A program made the position numbers and the translations under genes. 64,000 nucleotides of DNA from Tatumella ptyseos (GTDB lineage Bacteria > Pseudomonadota > Gammaproteobacteria > Enterobacterales > Enterobacteriaceae), in the NCBI RefSeq assembly GCF_030552895.1, contig NZ_CP130649.1, forward strand, positions 1,426,001 through 1,490,000. The letters are read 5' to 3'. The stretch's first letter is position 1. Each line of letters opens with the position of its first letter. The notes below the pieces were generated by a model. That model saw only the letters and a list, made by a program, of their open reading frames with translations, was not told the DNA's origin and searched no databases. Shown piece after piece: positions 23,882-33,821 of this stretch.

Positions 23882-24469
23882 TTATGAATGGGTGAAGCGT
23901 AATAATAGCGGCGACCATTGTTGCCAAGTTTGATTCATCTGCTCTGATCCAACAGAAATCCATTGTTTGGTCAGATTTTCTGGAGTGAGTACGGTAAAAG
24001 TGAGTAACGCAATACAGAAATAACGCTCTGGTTGCGGATGCTTAGACGATGGCAATATCGGTAATCTAAAACGCCAGCGGCAGGGCCAAAGTAGCGGAAC
24101 TCCTGCGGGAGTCAACATATCGGCGAGAATATGGCTTAAATATCCCAATACCATGCCTTGAATTACATCATTGGGTATAAAGAGATTTGCAGGAAGTTTA
24201 TTCATTAAGAGAAAAACGCCGATCAGCACAGCGATTAAGCTATGCGTAAATCCGCGATGGCCAAAGATCCGAGAAATAGGTAACGAGATCCAGCGTAGAC
24301 GCTGTCCCAATAGTGACTTGGGGTGATCAATATCAGGTAGCAAACTGGTCAGTAAACACGCTGGAATAAGGTGCCACCAATCAGCAGAACTGATAATTGG
24401 GGTTAAATCGTAACGTTTGGCGGCGACGGCAGTCGCCAGCGCAAACAATAAATGGCCTTCGGCGGTCAT
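23882..24469 (-). CDS. ydjM: Metal-dependent hydrolase-like inner-membrane protein YdjM
   Basis: YdjM/DUF457-type membrane protein, LexA-controlled in E. coli. The histidine/aspartate signatures are present: MTAEGHLLFALATAVAAKRYDL, LLPDIDHPKSLLGQRLRW, FGHRGFTHSLIAVL and SHILADMLTPAGVPLLWP. I take the ATG at 24469 because it matches the E. coli N-terminus (MTAEGHLLF); a GTG four codons upstream (24481) is possible, and no strong RBS favours either. Length is 195 residues. Candidate LexA boxes lie directly upstream. Biochemical activity is not known. Confidence 0.92.
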   Translation of the reverse strand: MTAEGHLLFALATAVAAKRYDLTPIISSADWWHLIPACLLTSLLPDIDHPKSLLGQRLRWISLPISRIFGHRGFTHSLIAVLIGVFLLMNKLPANLFIPNDVIQGMVLGYLSHILADMLTPAGVPLLWPCRWRFRLPILPSSKHPQPERYFCIALLTFTVLTPENLTKQWISVGSEQMNQTWQQWSPLLLRFTHS

Positions 24470-24487
24470 GGAAAAATACACTTAAAG

Positions 24488-24522
24488 CTGGAAATACGTC
24501 CAGTATAGATAAGTATACAGTG
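24488..24522 (-). promoter_or_regulatory. Candidate LexA (SOS) operator in front of ydjM
   Basis: A CTG-N10-CAG box (CTGGACGTATTTCCAG on the minus strand, 24488-24503) lies 19 bp before the chosen ydjM start. It overlaps a second imperfect dyad at 24500-24522 (ACTGTATA ... TATACTGG). The first has the LexA core spacing but CTGG/CCAG instead of CTGT/ACAG. E. coli ydjM is a known SOS gene with LexA boxes at this place, which raises confidence. Confidence 0.6.
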
Positions 24523-24558
24523 TTTGTGAATAGTGACGTTGTAACAAGAGTTAACCTA

Positions 24559-25230
24559 TTACTTTCCTTGTAACATCTCTAACGTCAACGCGTTGAGTGA
24601 CGCGAGTTTACGATCGGCCAAAGACCATACTGGCCATTCTGCCTGTTCCAGAGCAGGAATGGTGAACACTTTCATTCTTGCGGCTTTCGCGGCGATCATA
24701 CCGTTAACAGAATCTTCAATCGCTAAGCATTGTAAGGGATCGACGCCGAGGGCTTTAGCTGCGTTCAGATAGACCTGTGGGTGGGGTTTGCTGTAAGGCA
24801 AGGTTTCCGCAGAGGAGAGGGTAATAAAGTAGGGGGTTAACTCAAACAGGCTAACGACTGTCGTAATCATTGAAATTGGAGAGGCCGACGCTAATCCAAT
24901 CTTGACGCCAGCTTGTTGGCATAATTGTAATGCGTGTTTAACGCCGGGTAGCAACGGTCGCTCTTCCTTGATTTTAGTTATGACATAGTCGATTATTTGT
25001 TGCGTAATTAAGGTGGCGCTGACGCTTTTGTTCCCAGCCACTTGAAGCCATAATTTTACTACTTGATCGATACGTAACCCAGTAGTGTCAGGAAGTTGCT
25101 GTTGTATTGCTGGGTCGATGCCGTGGGCGGCAAAGACAGTCTGTTCGGCGGTTTTCCAATAAGGCTCTGAATTAATTAAAATACCATCCATATCAAAAAT
25201 GACGGCTTTTGTCGTAGGTATACCAGGCAT
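24559..25230 (-). CDS. hxpB: Hexitol phosphatase HxpB (YniC), HAD family
   Basis: HAD-superfamily sugar-phosphate phosphatase, active on 2-deoxyglucose 6-phosphate and hexitol phosphates in E. coli. Motif I is FDMDGILINSEP at about 12-23 (nucleophile Asp and acid/base Asp), motif II lies in GLASASPISM, and motifs III-IV in PYSKPHPQVYLNAAKALGVDPLQCLAIEDSVNGMIAAKAARM. It has 223 residues (222 in E. coli). It is divergent from yniB, the E. coli arrangement. Confidence 0.94.
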   Translation of the reverse strand: MPGIPTTKAVIFDMDGILINSEPYWKTAEQTVFAAHGIDPAIQQQLPDTTGLRIDQVVKLWLQVAGNKSVSATLITQQIIDYVITKIKEERPLLPGVKHALQLCQQAGVKIGLASASPISMITTVVSLFELTPYFITLSSAETLPYSKPHPQVYLNAAKALGVDPLQCLAIEDSVNGMIAAKAARMKVFTIPALEQAEWPVWSLADRKLASLNALTLEMLQGK

Positions 25231-25340
25231 TATCGCTCCAACTAATCGGTGAGTTATTAACGCTATTGTTCCAACTCCGATCGATTTGTCAAATAAGCTA
25301 TGCTATTTATTAATGGATTAATGACTCAATAGGCAAGACT

Positions 25341-25874
25341 ATGACCCTAGTACAAGCGCGTAATGGTGCAATACTCAAGAAGTGTATTGGATGGATAATT
25401 TTTATAATCGGTACACTCTCTACGGCAATCTCACTACTTAATTACCTCAGTAGTCAACGCGAGAAATTAGCCAGCATCAACGCAGTGTTATCCGATTTCA
25501 CCCGTGTTATTGTCGATATGGTGAGATTTAACACCCACTTCTTGGATCTTTTTTGGCAGCATTCACCAGTGCCAGATTTTGGTCACAGCGCGAATGTGCT
25601 TTTTTGGATATTTTTTATATTACTATTTTTCGGGATGGCATTGAATGCAGCGGGTTCACGTCAGTGGCGTCAATATCGCTACGTTACCGAGCAACTCGAG
25701 GACTATAGAGTGATCGAGAATGCATTAGGAGAACAAGAAAAAAGCCCACTCGATAATCAAAAGATTCAATTAACGAATCAAAGTCCTTTCCGGCAATACT
25801 ATCTACTTTATATTCTGCCGATTATCGTCGTGGTGATTGGTTACATTCTGTTACATTGGTTATCGCTTATTTGA
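25341..25874 (+). CDS. yniB: Inner-membrane protein YniB
   Basis: 177-residue membrane protein matching E. coli YniB (178) along its length: KKCIGWIIFIIGTLSTAISLL as helix 1, INAVLSDFTRVIVDMVRFNTHFLDLFW, a second membrane segment around VLFWIFFILLFFGMALNAAGSR, and a last helix YLLYILPIIVVVIGYILLHW. Function is unknown. It is divergent from hxpB and followed by a GC-rich hairpin. Confidence 0.88.
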   Translation: MTLVQARNGAILKKCIGWIIFIIGTLSTAISLLNYLSSQREKLASINAVLSDFTRVIVDMVRFNTHFLDLFWQHSPVPDFGHSANVLFWIFFILLFFGMALNAAGSRQWRQYRYVTEQLEDYRVIENALGEQEKSPLDNQKIQLTNQSPFRQYYLLYILPIIVVVIGYILLHWLSLI

Positions 25875-25886
25875 TTAATCTCTACG

Positions 25887-25912
25887 CGTTAGGCCCTAAG
25901 CAGGGCCTAACG
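25887..25912 (+). terminator. Hairpin downstream of yniB
   Basis: Perfect 11-bp stem CGTTAGGCCCT / AGGGCCTAACG with an AAGC loop, 12 bp after the yniB stop. There is no T-run, so the termination role is likely but not certain. Confidence 0.6.
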
Positions 25913-26116
25913 TGCCTAATCGCTTTTGGAAACAGTTAATCATCTGATTTACACTTTTCCCTCTTTTATTTTCAAAATTCATCGTTATGATACGCACCCA
26001 GCCAACCGTCTCCCAACCATTAGAAGCGGGAGCTTAGAGGCTATTGCTATGCATTTATATTCAGGTATGCAGCCATGCTGCATTTTTGGACCCTTTTAGT
26101 CAGTACAGGTCATTTA

Positions 26117-26878
26117 ATGAAAGTTTTTAATAAAGTTGCATTCACTGTTTTATTAGGTTTAGGCGGATTGAGCCAACAAGCTCTGGCTGATAATGTCGTA
26201 TTTACTTCTATGGACAACCCGGCTACAGCTAAGAAACCTTTTGATGGGTCAGCTTCTGCGGGTTACCTTGCACAAAGCGGCAATACCAAAAGCTCTAACT
26301 TTACCGCGCAAACTAATATGACGTGGTTCCAAGATACAATGGCATACAGTTTATTTGGTAACGCCTCTAATACCTCTTCCAATGATGAGCGCTCTTCTGA
26401 AACTTATAGCATTGGTGGCCGTACCCGTCATAACTTAAATGCGGATGATTATCTGTTTGGTCAAGCTACTTGGTTAAGTGATCGCTTAAATGGCTATGAT
26501 AGTCGTGATACCGCGGTTGCAGGTTACGGACGCCAAATCCTAAACGGACCTGTCCACTCATTACGCGCAGAATTAGGTCCAGGTGTACGTTACGATGACT
26601 ATCATGATGGTGGACATAAAACGACGGCGTTAGCCTACGGTGCGTTGAGCTACCAATGGCAGTTAACTGATACCACTAAATTCATTCAAGGGGTTTCAGT
26701 ACTAAGTTCGTTCGGAGAAGATACCACTGTGAACTCAGAGACTGGGTTACAAGTTGCAATTAACGCTAATTTCTCCCTGAAATTAGCCTATAACGTGACG
26801 TGGAATAATAACCCGCCTTCATCTGCTCCAGACCGTACTGATACCAAAACCTCTATCTTACTCTCCTACACCATGTAG
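26117..26878 (+). CDS. ydiY: Acid-inducible outer-membrane protein YdiY (DUF481)
   Basis: Signal peptide MKVFNKVAFTVLLGLGG... cut after QALA, followed by a DUF481 beta-barrel-like domain: DGSASAGYLAQSGNTKSSNF, GNASNTSSNDERSSETYSIGG, FGQATWLSDRLNGYDSRD, YGRQILNGPVHSLRAELGPGVRYD and TQ-free terminal strand ILLSYTM. The start at 26117 gives 253 residues (252 in E. coli) and places the signal peptide at the N-terminus; in-frame codons further upstream add residues with no family match. Function is unknown. Confidence 0.9.
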   Translation: MKVFNKVAFTVLLGLGGLSQQALADNVVFTSMDNPATAKKPFDGSASAGYLAQSGNTKSSNFTAQTNMTWFQDTMAYSLFGNASNTSSNDERSSETYSIGGRTRHNLNADDYLFGQATWLSDRLNGYDSRDTAVAGYGRQILNGPVHSLRAELGPGVRYDDYHDGGHKTTALAYGALSYQWQLTDTTKFIQGVSVLSSFGEDTTVNSETGLQVAINANFSLKLAYNVTWNNNPPSSAPDRTDTKTSILLSYTM

Positions 26879-26881
26879 TAG

Positions 26882-26912
26882 TTAGCCGCCCGTCTAATCG
26901 ATGGGCGGCTAA
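26882..26912 (+). terminator. Hairpin downstream of ydiY
   Basis: 10-bp stem TTAGCCGCCC / GGGCGGCTAA with an 11-base loop, 3 bp after the ydiY stop. No clear T-run follows. Confidence 0.55.
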
Positions 26913-26991
26913 GAGTAATCCTAACCATCCTCCGAGCGTTGTTATTCGAGACTATGCTTAAGTTTCATTTAACTTTTTGCAGGAAAACGTT

Positions 26992-27510
26992 ATGGATTCT
27001 TCCATCGGTAATAACCCTCCCGAGTTTAACGATAAATCTTTAGCGCTGTTTTCAACAGCACGAGAGCGATTGACCTTCTATCGTCAAGAAATCCATCAAG
27101 AAATCTCTTCGTTGGCGCAGAGAACCAATGCATTTTTTACCGCTCAGTCTTTTATGGTTATTGCCTACTGCTCTGCAATGAACAATACTAATCCGCATTG
27201 GGGAAATCTCTACACGCTGTATATTCCTGTACTATTGACTATTTTCGGCGTCTTTAATTGTGTGAACTCCTATATCGAAATTAGTGCGGTATACCGAGCA
27301 CTCGACCATTGGCAAGAGAAGCAAGACTGCCTGTTGAATTCCGATATAGTGATAGGTCAGGCTTTTGATGAACGGCCGCTCTTTACCCAGCAGTATTACG
27401 CTAATAAAGCCCATCGTTATTCTATCTTTTTCTCAAGACGTTCTACCATTTTGCTCGCATTACTCTGGTTAGTACTTGGCGGAATTACACTCTATTTTCA
27501 TTTTTGGTGA
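26992..27510 (+). CDS. Unrecognised small membrane protein with an N-terminal helical region
   Basis: 172 residues from the ATG at 26992, which has AGGA 7 bases upstream (a TTG at 26977 would overlap that RBS). I do not recognise the family with certainty. Visible parts are a soluble stretch (about 1-45) with RLTFYRQEIHQEISSLAQRTNAFFTA, two hydrophobic segments (SFMVIAYCSAM and LYIPVLLTIFGVFNCVNSYIEI), a polar middle rich in Q/D/E, and a final helix RSTILLALLWLVLGGITLYF after an RYSIFFSRR positive patch. The layout resembles RipA-like/DUF4231 or SLATT-type membrane proteins, but that is a pattern impression. It sits between ydiY and hmp, a place with no such gene in E. coli. Confidence 0.75.
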   Translation: MDSSIGNNPPEFNDKSLALFSTARERLTFYRQEIHQEISSLAQRTNAFFTAQSFMVIAYCSAMNNTNPHWGNLYTLYIPVLLTIFGVFNCVNSYIEISAVYRALDHWQEKQDCLLNSDIVIGQAFDERPLFTQQYYANKAHRYSIFFSRRSTILLALLWLVLGGITLYFHFW

Positions 27511-27541
27511 TAAGTAACGTGCTAGACGTTATTGGATAACA

Positions 27542-28741
27542 TTAGGCAGACGCTAAGCCACCCGTTGTAAAAACTTCATAATGAATACGACTTGAAGAAA
27601 TGCCTCGCTGTAATAGACCTTTATAGACCGATTGAATAAACCCGGTCGGACCACAGAGATAGAAGTCAGCATCCTCAGGCAACAATGAGGCAGGAACCGA
27701 TTCGAGAGTAAATCTTCCACAACGCTGTGTAGCAGGAGCCTGACTATAGTGTATCAACGTCTTGATACAAGAGTGTTGTTCAGTTAGCCGATTTACTTCC
27801 GCACTTAAGGCATAATGTGCGGTATCTTGTGTGACATGAATAAAATTGATCGCACTGTGTGAGGAGGATGTTAGCGTCTGAGTTAGTCCTTCTAACATTG
27901 CCATCATAGGGGTGATACCAATACCAGCACTAATTAATACGTTATCTTTAGTAGCATCTTGAATGATAAAGTCTCCTATTGGAGCACTGACCTCTATCCG
28001 ATCACCTATTTGCATCTGCTGGTGGAGAGTCGAGGAGACATAGCCGGGTTCTTGAGAGAGATTTTCTTCTTTAACCGTGATTCTAAAAAACTGTCCATTG
28101 GGTGCAGTAGAAAGACTATATTGTCGTGGTTGTTTATAACCTAATGACGGGACCTGAACTCGTACCGAGATGTATTGACCAGGAAGATAATCGGGTAGGA
28201 CTAGTTTATCGGTGGGTGCTAAATAAATAGAGCTAACTGTAGTGGTTTCTGACACTTTTTTTACAATGGTAAATTCGCGCCATCCCGTCCAGCCTCCTTT
28301 CTCTTGCGCGAGTTGCGTATAAATTCCTTTCTCCGTCTCAATCATCAAGTCTGCCAATTGGTGGTAGGCAATAGCCCAAGCGTTAATTAATTCATCCTCC
28401 ATCGGCACTGATAAGACTTCACTGATTGAGTGGAGCAGATGGTCGCCAACCACAGCATAATCGGGGGCTTGAATATTAAGGCTGACGTGCTTTTGACAGA
28501 TCATGTTGACAACAGGTAGCAATACACTGGGGTCTTCAATATTTTCAGCATAGGCAAGCACCGCATTAGCTAGAGCCTTAGCCTGTTTACCATCACGTTG
28601 ATGTCCCATATTAAATGTTTCTTTTAACTCAGGAACTTGGCTAAGCATCCGGTGATAAAAATAGTCGGTGAGTGCTTCGCCATTGGCTTTCAATACAGGA
28701 ATAGTCTGTTGAATGAGTTGTTTTTGATGAGTTGTTAGCAT
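27542..28741 (-). CDS. hmp: Flavohaemoprotein Hmp (nitric oxide dioxygenase)
   Basis: Converts NO and O2 to nitrate using NAD(P)H. Domains in order: globin (about 1-140; distal Tyr in LTDYFYHRML, proximal His in ICQKHVSLNI), FAD-binding (RQYSLS near 210) and NAD-binding (SAGIGITPMMAMLEGL, FYLCGPTGFIQSVYKGL). The start at 28741 is supported by GGAGG six bases upstream and by alignment with MLDAQT... of E. coli; it gives 399 residues. An NsrR operator lies 20 bp upstream, so it should be induced by nitric oxide. In E. coli hmp is next to glyA, so its place here is different. Confidence 0.95.
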   Translation of the reverse strand: MLTTHQKQLIQQTIPVLKANGEALTDYFYHRMLSQVPELKETFNMGHQRDGKQAKALANAVLAYAENIEDPSVLLPVVNMICQKHVSLNIQAPDYAVVGDHLLHSISEVLSVPMEDELINAWAIAYHQLADLMIETEKGIYTQLAQEKGGWTGWREFTIVKKVSETTTVSSIYLAPTDKLVLPDYLPGQYISVRVQVPSLGYKQPRQYSLSTAPNGQFFRITVKEENLSQEPGYVSSTLHQQMQIGDRIEVSAPIGDFIIQDATKDNVLISAGIGITPMMAMLEGLTQTLTSSSHSAINFIHVTQDTAHYALSAEVNRLTEQHSCIKTLIHYSQAPATQRCGRFTLESVPASLLPEDADFYLCGPTGFIQSVYKGLLQRGISSSRIHYEVFTTGGLASA

Positions 28742-28761
28742 CGAATCCTCCACGAATTTTA

Positions 28762-28784
28762 AAGATGTATTCTATATGCATCTT
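28762..28784 (-). promoter_or_regulatory. NsrR operator in front of hmp
   Basis: Inverted repeat of two 11-base halves around one central base: AAGATGTATTC - T - ATATGCATCTT. It matches the NsrR consensus AAGATGCATTT-N-AAATGCATCTT in the outer AAGATG/CATCTT arms. It is 20 bp before the hmp start codon. Confidence 0.85.
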
Positions 28785-29365
28785 TAAAGTTAGCAAGAAT
28801 TGAATTGATAAGTTTTGATGGAGGTCAGTAATCCTTCCTGATGAAAATTTAATTTGAAGAATTATTTAAAGGTGGAATTTCCGGATCCTAAATGCCTCAC
28901 CCAATACTATCTCCGCCTCTGTAAATGACATTATTAACAATGATTTCGCGTTGTAATGTCCGAAAATTATAGAAAGCTTGGGGGGATACTCGATAACGTG
29001 CAAAGTCCATTTTTTTTATATCTCGTAGTAAAGGCTAGGTTATTGGTTAGCTTTGATACTGTCACAGGGAATAAAGAATCGTTTTACTTTTATGAATGAA
29101 TGGGTGGAATTAAGTCTGAAGATCAGTGCGTCGTTAGGAAGTGGTTATTAGGAAGCGAGAACCACAGGCTGCCTATGAGGACTAGTCATAGCTAACTTTA
29201 AATGTGGCCTTTAAGTCATCCTCTTAAACCTGTAATATTGCACTATCTGGGAACAACTTAGAGAAAAATATTTAAGCCTGTGTACCAGATGGTGTAGCAA
29301 ATCCGAAGAATCAGCAAATAAAGTTAATTAACATGTTGATTATCAAGAATAAAACATTTTAGCAT
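28785..29365. other. Gene-free region between hmp and the thrS operator
   Basis: About 580 bp upstream of thrS with no frame worth calling. It must contain the hmp promoter, the thrS promoter (a TAATAT near 29235 is a possible -10) and the upstream domains of the thrS leader. No repeat or mobile-element remnant was seen. In E. coli other genes occupy this side of thrS. Confidence 0.5.
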
Positions 29366-29386
29366 GTAGCCTGTCGTGTGGGTTAC
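29366..29386 (+). promoter_or_regulatory. thrS translational operator, anticodon-mimic hairpin (domain 2)
   Basis: Stem GTAGCC / GGTTAC with the nine-base loop TGTCGTGTG, 21 bp before the thrS ATG. The loop contains CGT, imitating the tRNA-Thr anticodon, and ThrRS binds it to repress its own translation. The stem differs from the E. coli one (GTGATC / GGTCAC, as I recall it) by paired changes, including G-U pairs, while the loop CGTGTG is kept. Confidence 0.8.
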
Positions 29387-29407
29387 CACTGCAATTAAGG
29401 ATATAGA

Positions 29408-31336
29408 ATGCCAGTTATTACTCTTCCTGATGGAAGCCAACGTAGTTTTGATCATGCCGTTAGCGTGATGGATATAGCCCAAGACATTGGTCCTGGTCTT
29501 GCTAAAGCCTGTATCGCCGGACGTGTGAATGGCGAACTGGTCGATGCCGTTGATCCGATTACCGACGATGCAAACGTCTCGATTATCACCGCTAAAGATG
29601 AAGAGGGGATCGAAATCCTTCGTCACTCTTGTGCGCACTTATTGGGACATGCGATTAAGCAACTGTGGCCAAATACCAAAATGGCGATTGGTCCTGTTAT
29701 CGATAATGGTTTTTACTACGATGTCGATCTTGATCATACCTTAACTCAGGAAGATCTCGAAAAACTCGAAAAGCGTATGCACGAGTTGGCCGAAAAAAAT
29801 TACGAAGTCGTTAAGAAGAAAGTCAGTTGGCAAGAAGCGCGTGATACCTTCGAAGCACGCGGCGAAACCTATAAAATAGAAATTCTCGACCAAAATATCA
29901 GCCGTGATGACCAACCCGGTTTATATCACCATGAAGAATACGTTGATATGTGTCGTGGACCGCACGTTCCGAATATGCGTTTCTGCCATCACTTCAGGTT
30001 ACAGAAATTGGCAGGTGCATACTGGCGTGGTAACAGTGATAATAAAATGCTGCAACGTATTTACGGTACTGCATGGGCTGATAAAAAGCAGCTTGCGGCC
30101 TATTTGAAACGTTTAGAAGAAGCAGCTAAACGTGATCACCGTAAAATCGGTAAGCAACTCGACCTTTATCATATGCAAGAAGAAGCACCAGGCATGGTCT
30201 TCTGGCATAATGATGGCTGGACCATCTTCCGCGAGTTAGAGACCTTTGTTCGCAGCAAACTTAAAGAGTATCAATATCAAGAGGTAAAAGGTCCGTTTAT
30301 GATGGACCGCGTGCTATGGGAAAAAACCGGGCACTGGGAAAACTATAAAGAAGCGATGTTCACCACCTCTTCAGAGAACCGTGAGTACTGCATTAAGCCG
30401 ATGAACTGCCCAGGCCATGTGCAGATCTTCAATCAAGGCTTAAAATCATATCGTGACCTGCCGTTGCGTATGGCTGAATTTGGAAGCTGTCACCGTAATG
30501 AACCCTCAGGCGCATTACACGGTTTGATGCGAGTTCGTGGCTTTACCCAAGACGATGCCCATATTTTCTGTACCGAAGATCAAATTCTGGACGAAGTGAA
30601 TAGCTGTATCCGTATGGTCTACGATATGTACAGCACTTTTGGCTTTGAAAAGATTGTAGTAAAACTCTCTACCCGTCCTGAAAAGCGTATCGGTAGCGAT
30701 GAGTTATGGGATAAAGCGGAGCAGGATCTGGCTCAAGCGCTAAAAAATAATGATATAGAATTTGAATATCAACCAGGTGAAGGGGCGTTCTACGGTCCTA
30801 AAATTGAATTTACTTTATATGATTGTCTGGATCGCGCATGGCAATGTGGTACAGTACAGCTCGATTTTTCTCTGCCTGAGCGTTTAGAAGCAACTTATGT
30901 CGGTGAAAATAATGACCGTCAAACGCCAGTAATGATTCACCGTGCTATACTAGGTTCGGTTGAGCGCTTTATTGGGATTCTGACAGAAGAGTTTGCTGGC
31001 TTTTTCCCAACTTGGTTAGCGCCAATGCAAGCCGTCGTAATGAATATTACCGACAGCCAAGCAGAATATGTCAATGAATTGACCAAAAAGTTACAAAATG
31101 CGGGTATTAGAGCTAAAGCAGACTTGAGAAACGAGAAGATTGGCTTTAAAATCCGTGAGCACACATTACGTCGTGTACCCTACATGTTAGTCTGTGGTGA
31201 TAAAGAGGTCGAGGCAGGCAAAGTTGCCGTGCGTACCCGCCGCGGAAAAGACTTAGGTGTTTTCGATGTCGACGTATTGATTGAGAAGCTGCAAAATGAA
31301 ATTCGCAGCAGAAGTATTCATCAGTTGGAGGAATAA
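29408..31336 (+). CDS. thrS: Threonyl-tRNA synthetase
   Basis: Class II synthetase charging tRNA-Thr. It has 642 residues as in E. coli. N-terminal TGS domain ([20 protein letters not shown]), editing domain with [16 protein letters not shown], catalytic core with the zinc-ligand Cys in [15 protein letters not shown] and motif 2/3 sequences ([36 protein letters not shown]), then an anticodon-binding domain. RBS AAGGATATAGA. Translation is probably autoregulated by the hairpin at 29366-29386. The infC start follows after three bases. Confidence 0.98.
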   Translation: MPVITLPDGSQRSFDHAVSVMDIAQDIGPGLAKACIAGRVNGELVDAVDPITDDANVSIITAKDEEGIEILRHSCAHLLGHAIKQLWPNTKMAIGPVIDNGFYYDVDLDHTLTQEDLEKLEKRMHELAEKNYEVVKKKVSWQEARDTFEARGETYKIEILDQNISRDDQPGLYHHEEYVDMCRGPHVPNMRFCHHFRLQKLAGAYWRGNSDNKMLQRIYGTAWADKKQLAAYLKRLEEAAKRDHRKIGKQLDLYHMQEEAPGMVFWHNDGWTIFRELETFVRSKLKEYQYQEVKGPFMMDRVLWEKTGHWENYKEAMFTTSSENREYCIKPMNCPGHVQIFNQGLKSYRDLPLRMAEFGSCHRNEPSGALHGLMRVRGFTQDDAHIFCTEDQILDEVNSCIRMVYDMYSTFGFEKIVVKLSTRPEKRIGSDELWDKAEQDLAQALKNNDIEFEYQPGEGAFYGPKIEFTLYDCLDRAWQCGTVQLDFSLPERLEATYVGENNDRQTPVMIHRAILGSVERFIGILTEEFAGFFPTWLAPMQAVVMNITDSQAEYVNELTKKLQNAGIRAKADLRNEKIGFKIREHTLRRVPYMLVCGDKEVEAGKVAVRTRRGKDLGVFDVDVLIEKLQNEIRSRSIHQLEE

Positions 31337-31882
<546 letters not shown>

Positions 31883-31894
31883 GCCATCAAGTAA

Positions 31895-32170
<276 letters not shown>

Positions 32171-32198
32171 GTCAATTTTTTTTAATTTTAGAATATAA

Positions 32199-32570
<372 letters not shown>

Positions 32571-32576
32571 GTCAGT

Positions 32577-32602
32577 AAAAAAGGGAGCTTGCTCCCTTTT
32601 TT
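32577..32602 (+). terminator. Intrinsic terminator after rplT
   Basis: Stem AAAAAAGGGAG / CTCCCTTTTTT with a CTTG loop and six T, 7 bp after the rplT stop. It separates the ribosomal-protein genes from the pheST attenuator region. Confidence 0.9.
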
Positions 32603-32632
32603 ATTTTGCATCCCCAAACTTGGATTCTACTG

Positions 32633-32677
32633 ATGAACACGGTTTTTTTTCGTTTCTTTTTTTTCTTTAGCCTCTAA
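32633..32677 (+). CDS. pheM: pheST leader peptide PheM
   Basis: Fourteen-residue frame MNTVFFRFFFFFSL followed by TAA. Seven of fourteen residues are Phe; the E. coli leader [14 protein letters not shown] has five. It precedes a set of mutually exclusive hairpins and pheS. Slow translation at Phe codons when charged tRNA-Phe is scarce should favour the antiterminator and raise phenylalanyl-tRNA synthetase expression. No strong RBS is seen, but peptide, place and downstream structure together are convincing. Confidence 0.93.
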   Translation: MNTVFFRFFFFFSL

Positions 32678-32756
32678 ATTACCGAGGCTTTTGCGCATGA
32701 GATAAGAAACGAAAAAACGCGCGAAAAGCCTCCATTAAGGAGGCTTTGTCGTTTTT
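32669..32756 (+). terminator. pheST transcription attenuator
   Basis: Four segments can be traced. Segment 1 AGCCTC (32669-32674) pairs with GAGGCT of segment 2 (32684-32689). Segment 2 extended, GAGGCTTTTGCGC (32684-32696), pairs with segment 3 GCGCGAAAAGCCTC (32719-32732) as antiterminator. Segment 3 AAAGCCTCC (32725-32733) pairs with segment 4 GGAGGCTTT (32739-32747) as terminator, followed by GTCGTTTTT. Segment 1 overlaps the Ser-Leu-stop end of pheM, as needed for ribosome-controlled attenuation. Confidence 0.92.
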
Positions 32757-32811
32757 AAGACTTGTCGTTATTCATTGTTACATAGCATAACTTCCCAGAT
32801 AGACTGGATAA

Positions 32812-33807
<996 letters not shown>

Positions 33808-33821
33808 GGGCAGGTTATCCA

